From NCBI GenBank assembly GCA_910578565.1, contig CAJTQF010000005.1, forward strand, positions 1 through 64,000: 64,000 bases of DNA, given 5' to 3'. A model generated the notes under the pieces. The model made no database searches. It was not told the DNA's origin and saw nothing but the letters and a program-made list of their open reading frames with translations. Shown here piece by piece: positions 1 to 7,948 of the stretch (within the stretch, counting starts at the first letter, position 1; the number at the start of each line of letters is the position of its first letter). This DNA is from an uncultured Christensenella sp. Lineage in GTDB: Bacteria; Bacillota; Clostridia; Christensenellales; Borkfalkiaceae. A program made the position numbers and the translations under genes.

Positions 1-33
1 CCTCGACTGATTGACAATACCAAAACGAACAAA

Positions 34-60
34 GCCGCCTGCGGAATTTCCGCAGACGGC
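34..60. terminator. Bidirectional hairpin terminator after the helicase
   Basis: Arms at 34-46 and 48-60 pair over 12 of 13 positions with a one-base loop. On the minus strand the hairpin starts 7 bases after the helicase stop and a weak T tract follows; on the plus strand TGGCTTTT follows. Bases 1-30 hold nothing I can identify. Confidence 0.6.
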
Positions 61-66
61 TGGCTT

Positions 67-1278
67 TTATCTGAGTAAAATAAGTTTTTTCTTTGCGCGG
101 GTTATCGCAGTGTATAACCACCGGTTTTTGTCTTCTTTAAAGGCGTAGCTTTCATCAATAACTATAACGTTGTCGTATTCGCTGCCCTGCGCCTTATGGC
201 AGGAAATGCAGTAACCGTATTCGAAACGGTTAAGAGTAAAAGCCCCGACGGGTTCGCCGTTTTCGTCAAATCTTTCAAAGTAGTCGCCGTGTTTGAAAAG
301 GTAGCGGTCCTGCGTAAAAATTCCCGTGTCGAAAGGTATGGCTTCGGGGCAGAGTTCGTCAAGAAAATCAGGTTTGAACTGCATAAAACCTATGCCTGTA
401 TTGCTGTCGTAAAAAGGGTCGTATGCCGTGCCGATTATCCCGTTTACAAGATTAAAACGGTAGTCGCGGTCAATGTACTGCTCCCAGTTGTTCAGTACGC
501 AAATCAATTTGTCGTCGGTAGCCGGCAGTTGCCCAAGCCGTTTAAATGAGCGTATTTCCGCGTTTATCGAAGTGCGCGTTTTGTTCGTGCCGCAAATAAT
601 CTGGTCGGCTTTTAAAAAGTAATTTTTCCGTCTTTCGCCGATAAAAAGCCGTTTTGAATTTACCGCTACGCTGTCGCCGTATTTGCCGTAAGGGATATAC
701 TTGCCTTCGCGCGCCATCTGTGAAAGTCTTATTATGGGGTTGTCCAGTTGCTGGCGGACAATTGCGGTCAACGTGTAATCGGGTTGCTGTAAATATGTGT
801 TTAATCCTTCAACGGGCGGAAGCTGTGCGTTGTCGCCGCATAGCAGCATTTTTACGCCGAACCCCATTAAGTCGAACAGTACGCTGTCGGAAACCATAGA
901 CGCCTCATCCAGAACTATTAACTTTATAGATTTGTCTATACTTTCACGCCGCTTGAAAATCAGTTTTTCTATTTTGACCTTTTTGCCGTTAACTTCAATT
1001 TCCTGTTCCTGCGTTATAGACTGGTAAATCAGCCTGTGCAGAGTGGTGGCGGTAATGCCGCTCCTGATTAAAACGGTGGCGGCTTTACCCGTCGGTGTGA
1101 CGAAAGCCGCGCTTTCGTCGGGAACAAGTCCCAGCGTTTCGCAAACGGTGTGTTTTAAGAGCGTGGTTTTGCCTGTACCAGCGTATCCCGCGAGTACGAA
1201 AATCTGCTTTGTCGAGTGCAAAAACCAGTCCTGTATAAGTTTGTCTGCCGCAATCTGGTCGGCGGTGAGTTCGGTCAT
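67..1278 (-). CDS. Dda/RecD-like superfamily 1B DNA helicase
   Basis: This 403-residue protein is a small SF1B ATP-dependent helicase of the Dda/RecD2 type, expected to unwind DNA 5'-3' in the cytoplasm. The motifs appear in order: Walker A GYAGTGKTT near residue 31, motif II LDEAS, motif III GDNAQLPP, then CHKAQGSEYD and YTAITRAKK near the C-terminus (the UvrD_C_2 part). It is much shorter than full RecD2 (about 700-800 residues) because it lacks the N-terminal helix-hairpin-helix region, so Dda-like is the better name. The start is fixed by its promoter: the -10 box ends only 6 bases before the ATG, so the mRNA should be leaderless. Phage or plasmid ancestry is possible but nothing nearby supports it. 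Confidence 0.85.
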   Translation of the reverse strand: MTELTADQIAADKLIQDWFLHSTKQIFVLAGYAGTGKTTLLKHTVCETLGLVPDESAAFVTPTGKAATVLIRSGITATTLHRLIYQSITQEQEIEVNGKKVKIEKLIFKRRESIDKSIKLIVLDEASMVSDSVLFDLMGFGVKMLLCGDNAQLPPVEGLNTYLQQPDYTLTAIVRQQLDNPIIRLSQMAREGKYIPYGKYGDSVAVNSKRLFIGERRKNYFLKADQIICGTNKTRTSINAEIRSFKRLGQLPATDDKLICVLNNWEQYIDRDYRFNLVNGIIGTAYDPFYDSNTGIGFMQFKPDFLDELCPEAIPFDTGIFTQDRYLFKHGDYFERFDENGEPVGAFTLNRFEYGYCISCHKAQGSEYDNVIVIDESYAFKEDKNRWLYTAITRAKKKLILLR

Positions 1279-1284
1279 AGTTTT

Positions 1285-1314
1285 ATTATATCATTCAAAC
1301 ATATGTTTTTGCAA
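1285..1314 (-). promoter_or_regulatory. Sigma-A promoter of the helicase, leaderless
   Basis: On the minus strand TTGCAA (1309-1314) and TATAAT (1285-1290) are separated by 18 bases. Only 6 bases lie between the -10 box and the ATG at 1278, and there is no Shine-Dalgarno sequence. Confidence 0.65.
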
Positions 1315-1368
1315 GCGGTTGGACGGTAAAACAAAAAAATTTTTACTTCCTATTTTTTATTTATGATA

Positions 1369-1397
1369 TTGACTAACCGGTTTTAAAGGTATATAAT
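1369..1397 (+). promoter_or_regulatory. Sigma-A promoter of pgi
   Basis: TTGACT (1369-1374) and TATAAT (1392-1397) are spaced by 17 bases. A GGAGG ribosome binding site follows, about 8 bases before the pgi ATG. Confidence 0.8.
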
Positions 1398-1434
1398 AAA
1401 GCGTGGAAATAAATGTAAATACGGAGGGACCCAA

Positions 1435-2871
1435 ATGGGCTATAAGACCAAAGAGTGGCGCAACGAAATGCGCGTTACGGTGGACTTCAACTATATGATG
1501 TCCAAATCGCTGGGCGATAAAGGAATTAAAGATTCCGAACTTCGCGCAATCAAAGATAAGGCGGAGCAGGCGTTTGATTACGTTGCCAAAAACCGCGGCA
1601 GGGACGACCTGTTTATGGGCTGGACGGAGCTTCCTTATAATCAGGACGAAATAGTTGTCGATATTCTTGCCACAGCAAAAGAAGTCAGAAAAAAGTTTAA
1701 ATACTTTGTTGTTTTGGGCATAGGCGGCAGTGCGTTAGGTCCCATAATGGTTTTCAACGCGCTTAAACATTTACATTACAACGAACTCAGCCCCAAGGAG
1801 CGCGGCGGTCCCAAATTTTACGTTGAAGACAACGTTGACCCTGTGAGAATGCAGGCGCTTCTGGACGTTATCGAACCCGAAAAAACCTGTTTCAACGTAA
1901 TTTCAAAATCGGGCGCGACAAGCGAAACTATGACGCAGTATCTCATAATTGCGGACATACTTAAAAAGGCGGGCGTTAATCTTCCCGACAATATGATTTT
2001 CACGACCGACGCAAGCCGCGGCAATCTTATTAAAATCGACGCGAGCTTCGGCGGGAAGTTTAAAAAGTATGTTCTTCCCGATGGCGTGGGCGGAAGATTT
2101 TCCGAACTTTGCCCCGTCGGACTTCTTCCCGCGGCAGTACTCGGAATAGACATAAAAGGTATGCTTGCGGGCGCCGCATATATGGACAGCCTTTGCTCCA
2201 AACCCAACGTTACAAAAAACCCCGCGCTTGCGTGTGCGGTTCTTCAATACATTACAATGTTGCAGGGCAAAAACATAAACGTACTTATGCCCTATTCTGA
2301 CAATCTTAAACTTATGGCTGACTGGTACTGCCAGCTTTGGGCTGAAAGTCTGGGCAAAGCGGTGGACTATGCCGGCAACACCGTGAACGCGGGAACTACA
2401 CCCGTAAAATCTTTGGGCGTGACCGACCAGCATTCTCAGGTTCAGCTTTACATAGAAGGTCCTTACGACAAAGTAATAACTTTCATTTCGGTTGAAAAAT
2501 ACGGTTGCGAAATGCCGATTGCGCACGGCTGTGAAGACATACCCGACGTAGGGTTCCTTGGCGGACATACCATGCAGGAACTTATTCAGGCAGAAAACAA
2601 GGCGACGGCATATGCTCTTATGCGCGCGGGCAGAATGAATTACACTATCAATATGCCCGAAGTCAACGCGTTTACGCTGGGTCAGCTTATGTATATGCTC
2701 GAGCTTCAGACCGCGTACACGGGCGCGCTTTTGAATATCGATACCTTCAACCAGCCAGGTGTAGAAAACGGCAAAAAGGCAACGTTTGCGCTTTTGGGCA
2801 AAAAGGGATACGAAGGGCAGAAGAACGAAATGGATTCCGCGCCCCCCCTTGACGACAAGTATATAGTTTAA
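1435..2871 (+). CDS. pgi: Glucose-6-phosphate isomerase
   Basis: The enzyme interconverts glucose 6-phosphate and fructose 6-phosphate in glycolysis and gluconeogenesis. The 478-residue protein carries the sugar-isomerase signature GIGGSALGP near residue 97, the phosphate-binding segment ISKSGATSET near residue 158, and TDQHSQVQ in the second SIS domain. Its length is a little above the roughly 450 residues usual for Firmicutes. The ATG at 1435 is chosen because a strong GGAGG site precedes it; an in-frame ATG at 1468 lacks one. It has its own sigma-A promoter. A GC hairpin lies between it and the next gene, so co-transcription with the hydrolase is uncertain. Confidence 0.95.
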   Translation: MGYKTKEWRNEMRVTVDFNYMMSKSLGDKGIKDSELRAIKDKAEQAFDYVAKNRGRDDLFMGWTELPYNQDEIVVDILATAKEVRKKFKYFVVLGIGGSALGPIMVFNALKHLHYNELSPKERGGPKFYVEDNVDPVRMQALLDVIEPEKTCFNVISKSGATSETMTQYLIIADILKKAGVNLPDNMIFTTDASRGNLIKIDASFGGKFKKYVLPDGVGGRFSELCPVGLLPAAVLGIDIKGMLAGAAYMDSLCSKPNVTKNPALACAVLQYITMLQGKNINVLMPYSDNLKLMADWYCQLWAESLGKAVDYAGNTVNAGTTPVKSLGVTDQHSQVQLYIEGPYDKVITFISVEKYGCEMPIAHGCEDIPDVGFLGGHTMQELIQAENKATAYALMRAGRMNYTINMPEVNAFTLGQLMYMLELQTAYTGALLNIDTFNQPGVENGKKATFALLGKKGYEGQKNEMDSAPPLDDKYIV

Positions 2872-2884
2872 TTTAAGGATACGG

Positions 2885-2910
2885 CGGTGCGGCTTTTAAG
2901 CCGCGCCGCA
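2885..2910 (+). terminator. Weak hairpin after pgi
   Basis: Complementary GC-rich arms (GCGGTGCGGC and GCCGCGCCGC) flank a TTTTAA loop. No T tract follows, so it may be an attenuator or mRNA-stability hairpin rather than a full terminator. Confidence 0.35.
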
Positions 2911-2920
2911 TAAATTAAAA

Positions 2921-3910
2921 ATGGAAATCTGGAAAATTGTTTTAATTGCGCTGTGTTCGGCGGCGGCATTGTTGTTTTTAGTGTTTTTACTGTTTGCGGC
3001 GGTTGTCGATAAGGTTGCTTTCGGAAAGCGCGCGGACAAAAATCCGCTTTTAAAGTATTTCACTGCGGACGACTTCGGACTGGATTGCGAGCCTGTTTGT
3101 ATCAACGACGGAAAAACAGTCTTGCGCGGCGGCATATACCGCAAGCAGGCGCAGAGCGGAAAGCTCGTTATTTTCTGCCACGGAATGGGACCGGGGCATA
3201 TTGCTTATACAACAGAAATAAATTACTTCTGCAACAGCGGTTATACGGTGCTTGCAATCGATTACCGCGGGTGCAATATGTCGGACGGAAAAAATATAGG
3301 CGGAATGTACTCGGGAGTGCGCGGAGTAAAGGCGGCGATAGATTTTGCCCGCGCGGACGAACGGCTTAAAGGATTTGAAATATATCTGGTGGGACACAGC
3401 TGGGGCGGATATTCCGCGCTGTGCGCTTCGTGTGAAAGAAAGGTTAGCGGCGTAGTTGCAATGGGTGCGCCCGATACGCCTTCAAAGACGATTGCCGCCG
3501 GTGCGGCGCATGTTGTTTCTGAACCGTTCGGCTGTATTATAAGACCGTTTTTGTATATAATTTATGCTTTCAGATACGGCAGGCGCGGCAATCTGTCGGC
3601 TGCTAAGTGCGCGGACAAAAACGGCGTGCCTACGCTGCTGATACACGGCGACAGCGATAAAATAGTTCCGGTCTGCAACGAAGCGATATCAAAAGCAAAA
3701 GGAAAAAACGTAACCAAGTATATTGCCGCGGGTAAAGGACATAATCCCTATAATACCGTTGAAGCGCAAACTCTTTTGGACGCGCTGACGGCAAAACTTT
3801 TACAGGTAAAAAGCGAAGCGGATAAAGAGTATTTTAAAACTTTCGACTTTGCCGCGGCAACGCAGGAAGATGCGCAAATTATGAAACTGATTTCTGATTT
3901 TATAGGCTGA
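2921..3910 (+). CDS. Membrane-anchored alpha/beta hydrolase (S33-like)
   Basis: This 329-residue protein starts with a hydrophobic segment (residues about 5-30, rich in Leu, Ala and Phe), probably a signal anchor that places the hydrolase domain outside the membrane. The alpha/beta-hydrolase elements are visible: the oxyanion region FCHGMGPG near residue 88, nucleophile elbow GHSWGGYS near residue 160, an acid in HGDSDKIVP and the catalytic His in GKGHNPY. The fold is the serine aminopeptidase/BAAT-like family, in which substrates range from esters to peptides; I cannot name the substrate. It follows pgi by 49 bases and no separate promoter is obvious. Confidence 0.7.
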   Translation: MEIWKIVLIALCSAAALLFLVFLLFAAVVDKVAFGKRADKNPLLKYFTADDFGLDCEPVCINDGKTVLRGGIYRKQAQSGKLVIFCHGMGPGHIAYTTEINYFCNSGYTVLAIDYRGCNMSDGKNIGGMYSGVRGVKAAIDFARADERLKGFEIYLVGHSWGGYSALCASCERKVSGVVAMGAPDTPSKTIAAGAAHVVSEPFGCIIRPFLYIIYAFRYGRRGNLSAAKCADKNGVPTLLIHGDSDKIVPVCNEAISKAKGKNVTKYIAAGKGHNPYNTVEAQTLLDALTAKLLQVKSEADKEYFKTFDFAAATQEDAQIMKLISDFIG

Positions 3911-3969
3911 ACGCAAAACGCCGTAAATTGCAATAGTTTTTCTATATTTCAATTATTACCTTTTTTTAA

Positions 3970-3998
3970 TTGACAACAATGGGCTGTTGCATTATACT
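3970..3998 (+). promoter_or_regulatory. Sigma-A promoter of the polyamine leader/operon
   Basis: Consensus TTGACA (3970-3975) and TATACT (3993-3998) are spaced by exactly 17 bases. The predicted transcript starts near 4005, at the 5' edge of the structured leader. Confidence 0.8.
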
Positions 3999-4004
3999 TT
4001 AAAT

Positions 4005-4245
4005 ACGTGGAGCTTTTCAGAGTCCATATTATTGATTGAGCAGGGCGTTTGCCTGCGGGCTCAAATTTTATAAGTTTAATAAAGCCTTTAAAGGCGTCGC
4101 TTGTGAAACGGTCAATAAGAGTAGTAAAAGTATTTGCTATATAGACTCTGCCAAAGTCCCAACCAAGAATAAACGGTTTATATATGCGTTAACCGGCATA
4201 TTTTAGTTTATAAGACGGCTTTAAATTTAAAGCCGTCTTTCATTT
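4005..4245 (+). ncRNA. Structured leader or ncRNA upstream of speA, unclassified
   Basis: This explains the 355-base stretch without a gene. A closing stem pairs 4018-4024 with 4144-4150 (7 bp) and extends outward as 4008-4016 with 4153-4161. Inside are a hairpin at 4036-4064 (TTGAGC/GCTCAA with an inner stem) and a palindromic hairpin at 4084-4095. A further stem-loop sits at 4174-4195. A perfect 14-bp terminator stem at 4212-4239 follows, with the T-rich tail CTTTCATTTT, just before the speA ribosome binding site. This is the layout of a riboswitch or attenuator, or of a free-standing small RNA. I do not recognise the aptamer; none of the common riboswitch cores I know is present, and 6S RNA cannot be excluded. 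Confidence 0.6.
4212..4245 (+). terminator. Intrinsic terminator/attenuator before speA
   Basis: Arms 4212-4225 and 4226-4239 form a perfect palindrome, followed by TCATTTT. The speA start is only 20 bases downstream of the tail, so it must be bypassed for the polyamine operon to be transcribed from the promoter at 3970. Confidence 0.75.
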
Positions 4246-4265
4246 TACATATAAGGAAAAAGACA

Positions 4266-5714
4266 ATGGACAAACTCAGCCAGAACCGTGCGCCGTTATA
4301 CGAAGCATTGGAAGCGTTCAGAAAAAAAAGAATAGTTCCCTTTGACGTCCCCGGTCACAAACGCGGCAGGGGAAACCCGCAGCTCGTGGAGCTGTTGGGT
4401 GAAAAGTGCGTGGGGTTGGACGTAAACTCTATGAAGCCGCTTGACGACTTGTGCCACCCGTCGTCCGTAATCCGCGACGCCGAAATTCTGGCGGCGGAAG
4501 CGTTCGGCGCGGCGCATTCGTTTTTTATGGTGGGCGGAACTACTTCGGCGGTTCAAAGTATGATTATGTCCGTGTGCAAGGCGGGCGACAAAATTATTAT
4601 GCCGCGCAACGTCCATAAAAGCGCAATCAACGCGCTTATACTCTGCGGCGCGGTTCCCGTTTACGTGAATCCCGAAGTGGACGAAAAACTGGGTATATCT
4701 CTCGGTATGCAACCCGCGCAGCTTAAAAAAGCGGTGGAAGACAATCCCGACGCTGTTGCAGTCCTTGTCAACAATCCTACGTATTACGGGATTTGTTCCG
4801 ATCTTAAATCTATCGTAAAAATCGCGCACTCGCACAAAATGAAAGTGTTGGTTGACGAAGCGCACGGAACACACTTTTATTTCAGCGAAAATTTGCCGCT
4901 GTCAGCAATGGAAGCGGGCGCCGATATGTCGGCTGTGTCTATGCACAAATCTGGCGGAAGCCTTACCCAAAGCTCGCTGTTGCTTTTAAACAAGAGTATG
5001 AACGCCGACTACGTCAGACAGATAATAAATTTAACGCAGACTACAAGCGCGTCTTATCTTCTTATGGCAAGCCTTGATATAAGCCGCAGAAATCTGGCTC
5101 TGAACGGCGGCGCGTATTTTAAAAGAGTTACAGAAATGGCGGAGTACGCACGTTCGGAAATTAACGGCGTCGGAGACTATTACGCTTACGGAAAAGAGCT
5201 TATAAACGGCACTTCTGTGTACGATTTCGATGTTACCAAACTTGCAGTCTACACGCGCGATTTGGGACTTGCCGGTATCGAAGTTTACGATATTTTGCGC
5301 GACGAGTACGATATACAGATTGAGTTCGGCGACATATGCAATATCCTTGCGTACGTCTCTATAGGCGACAGGCTTCAGGATATCGAAAGGCTTGTGGGCG
5401 CGCTGTACGACCTGAGACGGCTGTACAAGCGCGATAAGACGGGTATGCTTTCGGCGGAATACATCGCACCAAAAGTTGCGGTCGCTCCCGTAAAGGCGTT
5501 TTATGCGGACAAGGTTTCTCTGCCGATACGCTCTACGGCGGGCAAAATATGCGCCGAGTTTGTAATGTGCTATCCCCCGGGTATACCCATTCTCGCGCCC
5601 GGCGAACTTATAACCAACGAAATTATAGAATACATTGTCTACGCAAAAGCCAAAGGTTGCAAAATGCAGGGTACCGAGGATTTTGAAGTGGAAAGGCTGA
5701 ACGTTTTAAAATAG
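4266..5714 (+). CDS. speA: Arginine decarboxylase (Orn/Lys/Arg class, PLP)
   Basis: The enzyme is a PLP-dependent basic amino acid decarboxylase of the aspartate-aminotransferase fold. At 482 residues it matches the short Bacillus SpeA type, not the long alanine-racemase-fold enzyme. The PLP lysine is K228 in SMHKSGGSLTQ, preceded by DEAHGTH. Arginine is the most likely substrate because agmatine deiminase and N-carbamoylputrescine amidase lie in the same operon, so the product would be agmatine for putrescine synthesis. Lysine or ornithine cannot be excluded from sequence alone. The start follows AAGGA by 10 bases. It is the first gene of a six-gene unit and sits directly behind the leader terminator at 4212-4239. 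Confidence 0.9.
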   Translation: MDKLSQNRAPLYEALEAFRKKRIVPFDVPGHKRGRGNPQLVELLGEKCVGLDVNSMKPLDDLCHPSSVIRDAEILAAEAFGAAHSFFMVGGTTSAVQSMIMSVCKAGDKIIMPRNVHKSAINALILCGAVPVYVNPEVDEKLGISLGMQPAQLKKAVEDNPDAVAVLVNNPTYYGICSDLKSIVKIAHSHKMKVLVDEAHGTHFYFSENLPLSAMEAGADMSAVSMHKSGGSLTQSSLLLLNKSMNADYVRQIINLTQTTSASYLLMASLDISRRNLALNGGAYFKRVTEMAEYARSEINGVGDYYAYGKELINGTSVYDFDVTKLAVYTRDLGLAGIEVYDILRDEYDIQIEFGDICNILAYVSIGDRLQDIERLVGALYDLRRLYKRDKTGMLSAEYIAPKVAVAPVKAFYADKVSLPIRSTAGKICAEFVMCYPPGIPILAPGELITNEIIEYIVYAKAKGCKMQGTEDFEVERLNVLK

Positions 5715-5733
5715 ATACAGGAGAAACACAGAT

Positions 5734-6594
5734 ATGGAAATGTGGTTTTCGGATATACACACACCGAATATTAAGCTGTCTATCAGGGTAAAGAAACAGC
5801 TTTTTTCAGAGCGTAGCGATATCCAGCAGGTCGACGTTTTCGACAGCGAAGATCTTGGCAGATTTATCACCCTTGACGGCGAAGTCGTTTTTTCCGAAAA
5901 AGACGAATTTATTTACGACGAAATGGTTGCGCACGTCCCTATGGCTGTGCATCCCAACGTAAAAAAAGTGCTTGTTATCGGCGGCGGCGACGGCGGGGTA
6001 GCCAAAGAACTTTGCAATTATCCCGAAATAGAGCAGATTGACGTTGTGGAAGAAGACGAAATGTTTGTAGACGTTTCAAAAAAATTCTTTCCCGAAACGG
6101 CTGCGGGACTTGAAGACAAGCGCGTAAATTTGTATATTCAGGACGAACTGCGTTTTTTGCGCGGCAAGGTGGGCGAGTACGATTTGATTATAAACGACTC
6201 TACCGACCCGTTCGGACCTACCGAAGGGCTGTTCACCAAAGAATTTTACGGAAGTTGCTACAAGGCACTGAACGATACGGGTATTATGGTCTATCAGCAC
6301 GGCAGTCCTTTTTATGACGAAGACGAAGCCGAGTGCCGCAAAATGCACCAAAAAGTTTTCCGCTGCTTCCCCGTGTCAAGGGTGTATCAGGCGCATATAC
6401 CCACGTGCCCTTCGGGTTATTGGCTGTTCGGCTTTGCGAGCAAAAAATATCATCCCATAAACGACTTTGACCCTGAAAGGTGGAAAAAGCGCAATATAAA
6501 AACATGGTACTATACCGCGAATTTGCACATAGGCTCTTTTATGCTTCCGCGCTATGTGGTTGATGTTTTAAAGGAAGCGGAAGAAGACAAATAA
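5734..6594 (+). CDS. speE: Spermidine synthase family aminopropyltransferase
   Basis: This 286-residue protein belongs to the SpeE family, which transfers an aminopropyl group from decarboxylated S-adenosylmethionine to putrescine or a related amine. Visible motifs are GGGDGGVAKE (residues about 84-93), the acidic VVEEDE stretch, and NDSTDPFGPTEGLF near residue 151. The usual DG pair after the second acidic motif reads QDELRF here, a small deviation near the nucleoside pocket. Length fits the family. It lies 19 bases after speA and 38 before the carboxyspermidine dehydrogenase. No S-adenosylmethionine decarboxylase gene (speD) is in the window, so its donor and acceptor need proof. Confidence 0.85.
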   Translation: MEMWFSDIHTPNIKLSIRVKKQLFSERSDIQQVDVFDSEDLGRFITLDGEVVFSEKDEFIYDEMVAHVPMAVHPNVKKVLVIGGGDGGVAKELCNYPEIEQIDVVEEDEMFVDVSKKFFPETAAGLEDKRVNLYIQDELRFLRGKVGEYDLIINDSTDPFGPTEGLFTKEFYGSCYKALNDTGIMVYQHGSPFYDEDEAECRKMHQKVFRCFPVSRVYQAHIPTCPSGYWLFGFASKKYHPINDFDPERWKKRNIKTWYYTANLHIGSFMLPRYVVDVLKEAEEDK

Positions 6595-6632
6595 AACTAC
6601 TTTTTTAATTACTGCGAATAAGGAGAAAAATT

Positions 6633-7889
6633 ATGAAACTTTTGATAATAGGCTGCGGCGGAGTGGCGCAGGTTGCAATAAAAAAATGCTGTCAGGCTGA
6701 CGGCGTGTTCACCGAAATAATGATAGCAAGCCGTACTGAAAGCAAGTGTAAAGACGTTGCGGAAGAAATGAAAAACAAGACCAAAGCAATTCTTTTAACC
6801 GCAACCGTAAACGCGGATAATGTTGAAGAAGTGGTTTCATTAATAAATTCTTTTAAACCCGCGGCGGTTTTAAATGTGGCTCTGCCCTATCAGGACCTGA
6901 CTATTATGGAAGCCTGCCTGAAATGCAAAGTTCACTATATAGACACCGCCAATTACGAAAACGAAAATACCGATGACCCGGTGTGGCGTAAGGCTTACGA
7001 AAAGCGCGTAAAGGAAAAGGGATTTACCGCTTACTTCGATTATTCCTATCAGTGGGACTACGACAAAAAATTTAAAGACGCGGATATATGCGCGCTTTTG
7101 GGCACGGGCTTCGACCCCGGAGTAACGCAGGTTTTCTGCGCGTACGCGCAAAAGCATTATTTCGATACTATCGAAACTATAGATATTCTCGACTGCAACG
7201 GTGGAGACCACGGCTATGCGTTTGCAACCAACTTCAATCCCGAAATCAATTTAAGGGAAGTATCGGCAAACGGCTCTTACTGGGAAAACGGCAAGTGGGT
7301 GGAAACGAAGCCTTTGGAAATCAAGCGCGAATACAATTTTAAAGGCGTGGGTGAAAAGGATATGTATCTTTTACACCACGAAGAGATAGAAAGTCTTGCG
7401 AAAAACATAAAGGGCGTAAAAAGAATACGTTTCTTTATGACTTTCGGTCAGAGTTACATTCAGCATATGAACTGCCTGCAAAACGTAGGTATGCTTTCGA
7501 CCAGTCCCGTAAAATTCGAAGGTAAAGAAATTGTCCCCATTCAGTTTTTAAAAGCGCTGCTTCCCGACCCTGCGACTCTGGGAGCAAGAACGAAGGGCAA
7601 AACAAATATCGGTTGCATTTTCACAGGGTTCAAAGACGGCAAGAAAAAGAGCGTTTACATTTACAATATCTGCGACCATCAGGAGTGTTTTGCGGAAGTC
7701 GGTTCGCAGGCAATTTCTTACACCACGGGCGTGCCTGCGATGATAGGCGCAATGCTTGTTGCAACGGGGGTATGGAATAAACCCGGCGTTTACAACTGCG
7801 AGCAGTTCGACCCCGACCCCTATATGGAAGCGTTGAACAAGTACGGTCTGCCTTGGGAAGTGGACGAAAATCCCGTTTTGGTAGACTAA
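6633..7889 (+). CDS. Carboxyspermidine dehydrogenase (saccharopine dehydrogenase family)
   Basis: The enzyme condenses an amine (putrescine) with aspartate semialdehyde and reduces the imine with NAD(P)H, giving carboxyspermidine. The 418-residue protein starts with a Rossmann motif, LIIGCGGVAQVA, and continues as a saccharopine-dehydrogenase-like protein with ALLGTGFDPGV near residue 154. Family members next to nspC are the carboxy(nor)spermidine dehydrogenases, so the assignment rests on both homology and context. A good AGGAG site precedes the ATG. Aspartate semialdehyde could come from the aspartate kinase pathway whose first gene lies at 24,084. Confidence 0.88.
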   Translation: MKLLIIGCGGVAQVAIKKCCQADGVFTEIMIASRTESKCKDVAEEMKNKTKAILLTATVNADNVEEVVSLINSFKPAAVLNVALPYQDLTIMEACLKCKVHYIDTANYENENTDDPVWRKAYEKRVKEKGFTAYFDYSYQWDYDKKFKDADICALLGTGFDPGVTQVFCAYAQKHYFDTIETIDILDCNGGDHGYAFATNFNPEINLREVSANGSYWENGKWVETKPLEIKREYNFKGVGEKDMYLLHHEEIESLAKNIKGVKRIRFFMTFGQSYIQHMNCLQNVGMLSTSPVKFEGKEIVPIQFLKALLPDPATLGARTKGKTNIGCIFTGFKDGKKKSVYIYNICDHQECFAEVGSQAISYTTGVPAMIGAMLVATGVWNKPGVYNCEQFDPDPYMEALNKYGLPWEVDENPVLVD

Positions 7890-7948
7890 ACACCGCTTAC
7901 AACCGTGCAAATAAACAGCATTTTGGTTTTTAAATTATAGGGCTTACT

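Noticed and set aside
1903..2568. Minus-strand open frame of 221 codons in pgi
   Set aside because: It is a shadow of the pgi coding frame without independent support.
4005..4245. Known riboswitch classes (SAM, lysine, TPP, FMN, glycine, guanidine-I, c-di-GMP, T-box) or 6S RNA
   Set aside because: I could not find the conserved cores of the riboswitch classes. 6S RNA could not be shown or excluded by eye, so no class name is given.
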